From: Candidatus Pelearchaeum maunauluense
Lineage (GTDB): Archaea; Thermoproteota; Nitrososphaeria_A; Caldarchaeales; Caldarchaeaceae
Assembly: GCA_030059675.1 (NCBI GenBank)
Contig: JANVYQ010000005.1
Location: 1 to 64,000 of the forward strand
Direction of reading: 5' to 3'
DNA length: 64,000 nucleotides
Shown here: positions 19,495 to 27,722 of the stretch, one piece after another
Numbering within the stretch: the first letter of the stretch is position 1
How the letters are laid out: every line of letters starts with the position of its first letter
The notes under the pieces: generated by a model
Told to the model about the DNA's origin: nothing
Databases searched by the model: none
The model's input: the letters and a program-made list of their open reading frames with translations, nothing else
Translations under genes and position numbers: made by a program

Positions 19495-20556
19495 CTAGCT
19501 ATCTTGACTTCTACGCATTTCCTCCAACTCCTCCTGCAAATGCCAGGGAAGGCTAGAGTAGATATCTTCAAAGATTACTTCAGGCGATAACTGTGGAGCG
19601 GCCTCAGCGTCCTCGGTTGCACGCCTCAACTCATCCCTAAACTCCTCAACAAACTTCAACTCTTCCTCACTACTCCATAGGCCGGCTTTCTCAAGATAAC
19701 GCCTCAGCCTCATAATCGGGTCCCGTCTCCTCCAACGCTCAACCTCCTCATCACTCCTATACCTCTTAGGGTCGTCAGCAGTAGTATGAGGCCCCAAACG
19801 ATATGTTATGGCCTCTATCAGCGTCGGCCCCTCAAAGCGGCGTGCACGCTCGGCTGCTCTACGCGTTGCCAAATAGACGGCTATAACATCATTACCATCA
19901 ACCTGTACAGACTCCATCCCATAGGCTCTGCCCTTAACCGCTATGTTCTCCGAGGCCGTTTGGAGGTTTATCGGAACCGAGATGGCCCATTGGTTGTTTT
20001 GGCAGAAGAATACTGTCGGTGTTTTGAATAAGGCTGCGAAGTTGGCTGCTTCGTGGAAGTCTCCTTTTGATGTCGCGCCGTCGCCGAAATAGACGAGAGC
20101 GACTGTCGGCTCGTTGCGTAGTTTGCAAGCTAGCGAGAAGCCTACTGCTACGGGTATCATGAGCGATACTGCGCCTACTGGAACCACTATCCTACGTTGC
20201 GCGTTTCCATACAGCGTTATCTCATGCCCCTTTAGAACATCCCTGCTATTGGCCAACATCCTATCCATAAGCTCCAGTAATGGAACCTTCCGCGCTATGA
20301 AGACGGGAAACTCGCGATAGGTTGGGAAGATTATATCCCGTTCATCCAGCGCGTATGCGCTTCCAACCATAGCCGCCTCCTGCCCCTCGCTTGGCGGGTA
20401 TCGCGAAGCCCTACCCATAGGATGTATCTTCAGCATCCACTCATCAAACAGCCGAGAAGCCAGCATATCCTTAAACATGCTTAACAGAAGCTTATCCGTA
20501 ACTTCTTCTGGGAGCGGTTTTGATAGACTTCCATCGTCGTTTAGCAGGGATAGCAT
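19495..20556 (-). CDS. Thiamine-dependent 2-oxoacid dehydrogenase E1 component, alpha subunit
   Basis: VYFGDGATSKGDFHEAANFAALFKTPTVFFCQNNQWAIS ThDP motif; YRLGPHTTADDPKRYR. Confidence 0.9.
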   Translation of the reverse strand: MLSLLNDDGSLSKPLPEEVTDKLLLSMFKDMLASRLFDEWMLKIHPMGRASRYPPSEGQEAAMVGSAYALDERDIIFPTYREFPVFIARKVPLLELMDRMLANSRDVLKGHEITLYGNAQRRIVVPVGAVSLMIPVAVGFSLACKLRNEPTVALVYFGDGATSKGDFHEAANFAALFKTPTVFFCQNNQWAISVPINLQTASENIAVKGRAYGMESVQVDGNDVIAVYLATRRAAERARRFEGPTLIEAITYRLGPHTTADDPKRYRSDEEVERWRRRDPIMRLRRYLEKAGLWSSEEELKFVEEFRDELRRATEDAEAAPQLSPEVIFEDIYSSLPWHLQEELEEMRRSQDS

Positions 20557-20580
20557 GAAAATCTCCTCCCTTCTAGATTA

Positions 20581-21801
20581 TCACCGCGCCTTGGCCGCTC
20601 TAAGCTCCTTAAGAATAGCCACGAGCTCCTGCTCCGAGATTGGGCCTTTACGCTCTATTGAGAGCTCCTTCACCTTATCAGCTAGAGGCTGTAGTTCTTC
20701 TTGTGAGCATTCCAAGCCAAGCTGTTTTAGCTTCCACTCTATTGAGTGTCTGCCGCTCTTCTTGCCCAGCAGTACGTCATGTTTGTTTCCTACTAACTCT
20801 GGGAGGTATGCCTCGGAGCCTAGGTGATATTTCATCCAGCCTGCTACGGATATCCCAGACTCGCGTGTGAATACTCTATCCCCTACCACGGGCTTGTTAG
20901 GCGGCATCTTGAATCCAGTAAGCCGCTCCACCAGCTTGGATAGCTGGACTAGCTTCGGGTAGTTGAGTCCAACTCTTACTTTATAGAGGAGTTCAAGGGT
21001 TAGGCTAACCTCCTCCAACGCGGCATTCCCAGCCCGCTCACCAATCCCATTAACGGATACATGGACAACCTCGGCACCAGCGCTCAGGCCAGCGACACTA
21101 CACGCAGTCCCAAGACCAAAATCATTATGGCAGTGAACCTCAATAGGGACTTCAACGGATTTCCTTATCTCCCTTACTAGGTATCTGAAGCCTTCAGGAG
21201 TTGCGCAGCCGAAGGTATCAACCACCGCTATTGCATCAGCCTTCGCTTCGCGTACGACTGTCTGGTAGAGGTTTTTTAGGAAATTTAAGTCTGCGCGCGT
21301 TCCATCAACACCGAAGAAGACCGTGTATAGGCCGTGTTGTTTGGCGTACTCCACGCCTGATACTGCTTTCTCCACTACAGATTCTCCGCTCCAACCGAAC
21401 TGCATAAGCTTGGGCACACCTACGGGTCCTTCCACGATTATTCCAGAGACTTCAGCCTCCACCGCCGCGTCTATATCCTCCTTAACCAGACGCGCGAACG
21501 CGAAGACCTTGGCCTTAAGCCCTTCACGGGCTATTGCCTTAACTGCGTTAAAGTCATCCTTGGAGACTACTGGCATCCCAGCTTCTATGCGGTGGACGCC
21601 CACAGCGTCCAGCTCGCGCGCTATAGCTAGCTTCTCCTCGCTCCTCAGCACGACGCCTGGCGTCTGCTCACCATCACGGAGCGTAACATCGTGTATATAG
21701 ACTTGTTTGGGAAAGCTTAGGCTGCTTCTCGCTTCTTCGCTAAAGTTGTAGGGGCTTACCCACCATTTATCGCCTCTCCAGGGTGCGTCGCTACCCTCCA
21801 T
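20581..21801 (-). CDS. 2-isopropylmalate/homocitrate/citramalate synthase family protein lacking a long C-terminal regulatory domain
   Basis: VTLRDGEQTPGVVL; EVHCHNDFGLGTACSVAGLSAGAEVVHVSVNGIGERAGNA. Confidence 0.88.
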   Translation of the reverse strand: MEGSDAPWRGDKWWVSPYNFSEEARSSLSFPKQVYIHDVTLRDGEQTPGVVLRSEEKLAIARELDAVGVHRIEAGMPVVSKDDFNAVKAIAREGLKAKVFAFARLVKEDIDAAVEAEVSGIIVEGPVGVPKLMQFGWSGESVVEKAVSGVEYAKQHGLYTVFFGVDGTRADLNFLKNLYQTVVREAKADAIAVVDTFGCATPEGFRYLVREIRKSVEVPIEVHCHNDFGLGTACSVAGLSAGAEVVHVSVNGIGERAGNAALEEVSLTLELLYKVRVGLNYPKLVQLSKLVERLTGFKMPPNKPVVGDRVFTRESGISVAGWMKYHLGSEAYLPELVGNKHDVLLGKKSGRHSIEWKLKQLGLECSQEELQPLADKVKELSIERKGPISEQELVAILKELRAAKAR

Positions 21802-21803
21802 GA

Positions 21804-22787
21804 CTAGGCACTCTCCGCCACAACTTGATTACGCATTACCCCCAGCCTCTCCACCTCGGATTCCACGGTGTCGCCTGGCTTAAGATAATACCGCTCAGGA
21901 TTCTCTCTAAAAGCAGCAACACCCGAAATAGTCCCAGTCGTTATTATGTCTCCAGGCTCAAGCATAACCCACGAGTAGTGCTCTATAATCTCTGGTATTG
22001 AGACAGATAGCCTGCTCGTACTTCCTGACTGACGCACCTCACCATTAACCCTTAGCTCCATCTTGAGATTATGCGGGTCTGGTATGTCGTCCTTAAGCGT
22101 AAGCCAAGGCCCCATAGGCGCGAAAGTGTCTAGATTCTTTCCGAAGTTTAGAAGACCATTCTTCATCTCCTCACGCTGAATATCGCGCGCCGTGATGTCG
22201 TTAAACACCATATAGCCTGCGATGTAATCGTAGGCTTTATCGCGTGAGATATATTTCCCGCGCCGTCCAATAACTATGGCGACCTCAAGCTCGTAATCAA
22301 GCTCCTTCACAAACTTGGGATATACTATCGGGTCGTAAGGCCCTACAATAGCTGAGGTACTCTTTAGGAACGAAATCCACTGCGGTATGGGGAATTCCCA
22401 GCCAGATTTCTCTGCCTCATGTGCATGTTCTCTAAAGTTTCCTGCTGTGTGTATTATCTTTCCAGGCCTGGGTATGGGTGCTTTAAGCTTGACATCACGT
22501 ATGTTAAAGAGTATAGCCTGGCCTTCAGGGCCGTTAATATCTCCGCTGATTATTGCCTTCGTCTTCTCTTTCACGTTTTTAAGCGCTTCAAGAGCTCTCT
22601 CCCCGCGTCGTAGGAATTTCAATGCGTCGCTTGGGAGGAGTGCGTCTGCTAGGACTTCTACATCCTCCTCTCCCTGCTCTAGAAGAAGTGCCTGATATGC
22701 TAGGTTTGCGTCTATCACATACTCGTCCTCCACCAATCCAAGCCTAGGCTTCCTAAGCAAGGGATGTATGAACGTGGCGATTCTCAA
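21804..22787 (-). CDS. Fumarylacetoacetate hydrolase family protein
   Basis: PGKIIHTAGNFREHAHEAEKSG; ELDYELEVAIVIGRRGKYI; YIAGYMVFNDITARDIQ. Confidence 0.92.
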   Translation of the reverse strand: MRIATFIHPLLRKPRLGLVEDEYVIDANLAYQALLLEQGEEDVEVLADALLPSDALKFLRRGERALEALKNVKEKTKAIISGDINGPEGQAILFNIRDVKLKAPIPRPGKIIHTAGNFREHAHEAEKSGWEFPIPQWISFLKSTSAIVGPYDPIVYPKFVKELDYELEVAIVIGRRGKYISRDKAYDYIAGYMVFNDITARDIQREEMKNGLLNFGKNLDTFAPMGPWLTLKDDIPDPHNLKMELRVNGEVRQSGSTSRLSVSIPEIIEHYSWVMLEPGDIITTGTISGVAAFRENPERYYLKPGDTVESEVERLGVMRNQVVAESA

Positions 22788-22881
22788 CCAACAATCCCCA
22801 GCGCAATCCCTACTCCACGTAGTTATTTACGTTTAGCAGCCTCAACCACGCTTAAATACGCCGATCAGCAACCACATAACC

Positions 22882-23685
22882 ATGAGCGAGCAACTAATTG
22901 AACATGTGCTCGCAGCCCGTGTATACGACCTAGGCCAGCCATACTTTAACGGAATGCCCGTACATCCAGAAGACCCGCCTTTCAACATGGTCATATACCG
23001 ATACCACGATTACACCAAGCAAATCTTTGAAAAAATTGCTCCAGGGTTCTCTGATTCTATGGAGCTGGTGATAACGAGTATGCATTCTGGGACGCATATT
23101 GACGCTCGCTGTCATATGGCTAGGAATGGCGAGCTACACGAGGGTGTTAAGGCTTCTGAGATAGCTTTCCACAGCGGCTATAAGAAGTATGGCACGGAGG
23201 AGATTCCAATCTACGTTAAGCGGGCTGTCCTCTTTGATGTCCCCGCGTATAAGGGGTTGGATATACTCCCAGCTCGCTATGGGATAACAGCTAAAGACCT
23301 TGAGGAGACGTTGAAGTGGGAGGGCGTTGAGCTAAAGCCTGGAGACGTGGCGCTAATTAGAACAGGATATTCTAGATACTTCACAACGGATAAGGAGAAG
23401 TATCTACATGACTTCGCTGGAATAACCGAAGAGAGCGCAAGATGGCTTGTTCAGAAGAAAATCTCACTACTGGGGATAGATAACCTTGCCATGGCAGTTC
23501 CTAAGCCGTTTGAGACGCATCTAATCTTCTTGGTTGACGCTGGAATCCATGTTATGAAGAGTCTTTATCTTGAGGAGCTAGCCCGCGACAAGCAGTATGT
23601 CTCGCTAATCATAGTTGCGCCTCTCAAGATTCGCGGAGCCACAGGCTCGCTAATTAGACCAATAGCTATAGCAGCCCAGAGATAG
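22882..23685 (+). CDS. Cyclase family protein (kynurenine formamidase-like metal hydrolase)
   Basis: MHSGTHIDARCHM metal-binding motif; GDVALIRTGYSRYF; LLGIDNLAM. Confidence 0.88.
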   Translation: MSEQLIEHVLAARVYDLGQPYFNGMPVHPEDPPFNMVIYRYHDYTKQIFEKIAPGFSDSMELVITSMHSGTHIDARCHMARNGELHEGVKASEIAFHSGYKKYGTEEIPIYVKRAVLFDVPAYKGLDILPARYGITAKDLEETLKWEGVELKPGDVALIRTGYSRYFTTDKEKYLHDFAGITEESARWLVQKKISLLGIDNLAMAVPKPFETHLIFLVDAGIHVMKSLYLEELARDKQYVSLIIVAPLKIRGATGSLIRPIAIAAQR

Positions 23686-23742
23686 CACGAAATAAACACA
23701 ATTTTAAAATATTTTTAATCATCATTACTTGAGAGTAAGAGC

Positions 23743-24162
23743 TTGAGCGATGAAATCATGCGTAAAAAAATTGTAGAGTTGGAAAACTCTTTGAGAATAG
23801 TAAGTGAAACAACTTCACTCTCTGTTAATGACTTTATGAGTGATATACGTAATATATACTCGCTGCGTATGGCAATTATAGAGTTTGTGGAAGCTGCTGC
23901 TAGCGTAGGCTTGGAACTGCTTAGGAGAAGGCTGAAAGTTTATGATATTGATGGTTATCCTCAGATATTTAGGAAGCTTGTTGAGCAGGGATTATTATCG
24001 GAGAATGTGGGAAGCGCTATGGTTAGCCTAGCCAAGCTTAGAAATCTCATAGTCCATAGATATTGGGAGGTTGATGACTTACGTATTTATCATGAGGCGC
24101 GTAAGAACGGATTAGAGAAGGCTAGGCGCTTCATAGAGGAGGTGAGGAACCTATACCCATAG
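23743..24162 (+). CDS. HepT-like (DUF86) HEPN toxin candidate
   Basis: LAKLRNLIVHRYWEVD (RX4HXY motif). Confidence 0.82.
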   Translation: MSDEIMRKKIVELENSLRIVSETTSLSVNDFMSDIRNIYSLRMAIIEFVEAAASVGLELLRRRLKVYDIDGYPQIFRKLVEQGLLSENVGSAMVSLAKLRNLIVHRYWEVDDLRIYHEARKNGLEKARRFIEEVRNLYP

Positions 24163-24566
24163 AGGTTGAATTACGCGAGAGGTTTACTTTCCACAGCCTA
24201 ACGCCTAGTCAGAAGCGGCTCATAATTGATAAGCTACGCGAGACTCTCGCTACTCGTGAGGAAATTCTACTCGCCATACTGCACGGCTCATTCCTAAAGG
24301 AGTATCCTTTTAGAGATGTGGATGTGGCCCTATACGTTAAAGATGTGTTAGACATGCTTGACTACAAACTAATGCTTGATGAAGAGCTGAGCAATAACCT
24401 AGGATATAGGGTTGATGTGCAGATTCTAAACCACGCGCCGCATTATTTCGTGTTAAACGTTTTCCGTAATGGCGTTATTTTGTTAGAGAAGGTTAATGGG
24501 TTATTTGCGTCTCTCTACTTGAGGGCGCTGGACGAACAGATGTTAGGCTGTATGTTGAAGTCTTGA
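24159..24566 (+). CDS. MNT-type nucleotidyltransferase partner of HepT; start codon unresolved
   Basis: Frame open from about 24126 reads ...IPIEVELRERFTFHSLTPSQKRLIIDKLRETLATREEILLAILHGSFLKEYPFRDVDVALYV (GS...DxD). The listed ORF start at 24318 would remove the catalytic motif. Confidence 0.7.
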   Translation: MEVELRERFTFHSLTPSQKRLIIDKLRETLATREEILLAILHGSFLKEYPFRDVDVALYVKDVLDMLDYKLMLDEELSNNLGYRVDVQILNHAPHYFVLNVFRNGVILLEKVNGLFASLYLRALDEQMLGCMLKS

Positions 24567-24634
24567 AGTCTTCCTGGCCAACTATGTTTAACCTTATAGC
24601 TTGTTGTTTCTAGGTTGTCTCTGAGGTTTGGAGT

Positions 24635-25477
24635 ATGAGTTGGGGAAGGCTTGCTGGAGAGCCTACTGTTGAGGGGGAGATTGAAAGGCCTAAGAGAGAG
24701 GTTAAGCCAGGAGAGCGTTTCCGCGGCCAGATAGCGATGGTTACAGGTGCTGGGCGAGGTTTTGGTAAGCTCATCGCGCTAGCCCTGGCGCGTGAGGGCG
24801 CCGACGTAATAGTCCATTATAATAAATCGCGCGAGCAGGCCGAGCAGACGGCAGAAGAGATACGTAGCATGGGCAGGAGAGCCACGACAGTCAAGGCAGA
24901 CATAACAAAATGGAGCGAGGTTAAGGCTGCTGTGGATAAGGTATGGAAGGAGTTCGGCCCTATAGATGTGCTGATAAACAACGCGGGGGACGTGGCTTGG
25001 GGCCAGATGTCGTGGAGAGAGATTACCGAAGAGAGGATTGATGAAGTTCTTGCCGTTGATATAAAGGGCACGTTATTCATGATACATGAGGTTGGGAGCA
25101 GGATGCTTGAGCGGAAGTCAGGCGTTATAGTGAATGTATGCTCTAACGTGATTGTTACTGGAAGCCCCCGCGCGCCCCAGTATGCGGCGTCAAAGTACGG
25201 TGTTCTGGGCTTAACGAAGTCTTATGCGCTTGCCTTCGCTCCCTGGGTTCGCGTCAACGCGGCTGCTCCAGGGTATATGGATACAGAATCACTGAGAGCA
25301 AGGCCTGACTGGACGCCTGAGAGGAGAAAATGGGTGGTTGACCACACACCCTTGAGGAGAATAGGAAAACCTGAAGACATAGTGCCTGTCATACTCTTCC
25401 TAGCGTCAGATGACTCTATCCACATGACGGGAAACGTGGTAATCTGCGATGGAGGCTTCAGCATGCCAGGAGCCTAA
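24635..25477 (+). CDS. Short-chain dehydrogenase/reductase (FabG-like)
   Basis: VTGAGRGFGKLIALALAREGADV; INNAGD; YAASKYGVLGLTKSYA. Confidence 0.92.
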   Translation: MSWGRLAGEPTVEGEIERPKREVKPGERFRGQIAMVTGAGRGFGKLIALALAREGADVIVHYNKSREQAEQTAEEIRSMGRRATTVKADITKWSEVKAAVDKVWKEFGPIDVLINNAGDVAWGQMSWREITEERIDEVLAVDIKGTLFMIHEVGSRMLERKSGVIVNVCSNVIVTGSPRAPQYAASKYGVLGLTKSYALAFAPWVRVNAAAPGYMDTESLRARPDWTPERRKWVVDHTPLRRIGKPEDIVPVILFLASDDSIHMTGNVVICDGGFSMPGA

Positions 25478-25493
25478 AAAATTATTTTATTTT

Positions 25494-26282
25494 TTATCTT
25501 CCCTTAAATTCAGGTTTCCTCTTCTCCAGGAACGCCTTTATTCCTTCTGCCCTGTCTTCAGTCAGCCATGTATAGTAGTGTATCTCTTTCTCAAACTCCA
25601 GGCCAGCCGATAGGTGTGTCTCTTGGCTGGCGTTTATGGCTCGTTTTATGAGCGCCACTATTACTGGGCTTTTTGTCTTGATCTCCTCTGCCAGCTTAAT
25701 AACTTCCTCACGAAGCTTGTCAGGCTCCACCACCGTATTTACCAGCCCCAGCCTCTCTGCTTCCTGGGCGTTTATCATCCTGCCTGTGAACATCAGCTCC
25801 TTGGCCTTCCTCAGGCCTATGTAGCGGGGTAGTCTCTGTGTCGCTCCTCCTCCTGGGACTAGCCCGACACGAACTTCGGTCTGGCCGAAGACCGCGCGTG
25901 ATGTTGCTATCACTAGGTCGCATCCCTGTATTATTTCACAGCCCCCGCCTAAGCAGTAGCCATCAACGGCCGCGATTACTACTTTCGTCATGTCTTGCAC
26001 GTATTGGGCTATGAGCTGTGTTCCCACCTCGCGGTGGTATTGTCTAATCCCCAGACCTGTTAGGCTGTATAGCTCATTCAGGTCTGCACCTGCGCAGAAG
26101 TTTCCCCCCGCGCCTTCAAGAACAACCACCCGCACCTGCTCATCATGTTCAGCTAGGCGTAGAGCCTCCAAAAGCTCCTTACGCATCTGGGTATTGAGCG
26201 CATTCCGCTTATCAGGTCTATTCAACGTTATCCAAGCCACCGAATCCTCAACAACATACTTTACAGACTCACCGAGAGGCAT
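25494..26282 (-). CDS. Enoyl-CoA hydratase/isomerase
   Basis: LNRPDKRNALN; GGNFCAGADL; AAVDGYCLGGGCEIIQGCDLVIATSRAVFGQTEVRVGLVPGGG. Confidence 0.92.
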   Translation of the reverse strand: MPLGESVKYVVEDSVAWITLNRPDKRNALNTQMRKELLEALRLAEHDEQVRVVVLEGAGGNFCAGADLNELYSLTGLGIRQYHREVGTQLIAQYVQDMTKVVIAAVDGYCLGGGCEIIQGCDLVIATSRAVFGQTEVRVGLVPGGGATQRLPRYIGLRKAKELMFTGRMINAQEAERLGLVNTVVEPDKLREEVIKLAEEIKTKSPVIVALIKRAINASQETHLSAGLEFEKEIHYYTWLTEDRAEGIKAFLEKRKPEFKGR

Positions 26283-26423
26283 GGCCTAACGCGTAACCAC
26301 CTGCTAAAAAGCATAGCCAACCTGATGCGCATTAGCTTCGTATATCAGCGCAGAGTTACGACACTTAAATAACTGCTCGTAATGTTGGTATCTGTGATTA
26401 GCTGGTATGTGTGGTGCTGAGAC

Positions 26424-27722
26424 ATGGTTGTAGAACAGCTCCAAGATATACTCAAGCGGGTTGACGCTGAGAAGACTGTGAAACGCACTATGGAGCTGGC
26501 TAATATTGAAAGCCCCACGGGTAGTGAGGGAGAGGTTGCGCAGCTCTATAAGGCGATGATGGAAGAGGTAGGCATGAGGGTAACCCTACAGGAAGTTGAG
26601 CCCAACCGCTATAATGCTGTGGGAGTTCTACGCGGTAAAGGCGGCGGGGCATCACTCATGTTTAACGGACATCTAGACACCTCCTTCTCACCACGCGACG
26701 ACCCAGAGGTTCTCAAAGCAATCTCACCAGTTTACCGCTTTGAGCCCCCATGGTCTTACCGCGAGGGGGACTGGATATATGGTATGGGCGTCTTTAACAT
26801 GAAAGGCGCTTTAGCCGCCTACGTATCAGCCGTTGAGGCTATACAGGAAGCTGGAGCAGAGCTTAAGGGAGATATAATGATAGCTGGAGTTGTGGGGGAG
26901 ATTGAGAAAACCCAAGTTGACCAGTACCGTGGAGCCCAGTATCGTGGTTATGGTTATGGAACAGCATACCTGGTTACGCATGGGGGGATAACCGACTACG
27001 CTATTATCGGCGAGCCTACTGGGCTTAGGCTTATGCTGGCACACTTCGGCTCGGTCTGGGCTAAAATATCTCTGAAGGGTAAGATGGTGCATACAGCCCA
27101 TGCCGCTGGGACGCAGAACCTAATCCTACAGATGACGCGGATATTGAATGCGCTTGAGTCTTGGATACCCGACTACCAGCAACGCTACCAATACCAGTCG
27201 GTTAAGCCTATTGTGAATATAGGGGCTATAGAGGGGGGCTGGCCTTGGAGATGCTCCAGAACACCATGGTTCTGCAATCTATACTTGGACATAAGATACC
27301 CGCCGAGGCGTAGTGCCGTGGATGTAAAGGAGGAGTTGGAAAGTGTCTTGGCGCGTGTGGAGAAGGAGACGGGAATTAAGGCTGACTTGGAGATTTATGT
27401 AAGCGACGCCTGGGCTGAGGTCTCCGAAGACGAGTATGTGGTTAAAGCTCTTGATAAAGCCCACGAGCAGGTCTTCAACCAGCAGTTGGAGCGGGTGGTC
27501 TTCTCATGGTCGTCAGACGCCAACGTACTCACGAGAAACGGCGTCGTCGCAGTCAATTATGGCCCATCAGGCGGGCCGGGAAAAGAGACGCGCGGCACGC
27601 TTTACATACCAAACCTAATAGGATGCACGAAGGTCTACGCTGCTGCTGCTGTAGATATATGTAATCAAGAACGCAAGAAGGTTAGGAGCAAGAGCTTTAC
27701 TATAACGTATGGAGGAGGTTAG
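26424..27722 (+). CDS. M20 family metallopeptidase/deacylase
   Basis: LMFNGHLDTSF; YGMGVFNMKGALAAY; EPTGLRLMLAHFGSVWAKISLKGKMVHTAHA. Confidence 0.9.
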   Translation: MVVEQLQDILKRVDAEKTVKRTMELANIESPTGSEGEVAQLYKAMMEEVGMRVTLQEVEPNRYNAVGVLRGKGGGASLMFNGHLDTSFSPRDDPEVLKAISPVYRFEPPWSYREGDWIYGMGVFNMKGALAAYVSAVEAIQEAGAELKGDIMIAGVVGEIEKTQVDQYRGAQYRGYGYGTAYLVTHGGITDYAIIGEPTGLRLMLAHFGSVWAKISLKGKMVHTAHAAGTQNLILQMTRILNALESWIPDYQQRYQYQSVKPIVNIGAIEGGWPWRCSRTPWFCNLYLDIRYPPRRSAVDVKEELESVLARVEKETGIKADLEIYVSDAWAEVSEDEYVVKALDKAHEQVFNQQLERVVFSWSSDANVLTRNGVVAVNYGPSGGPGKETRGTLYIPNLIGCTKVYAAAAVDICNQERKKVRSKSFTITYGGG

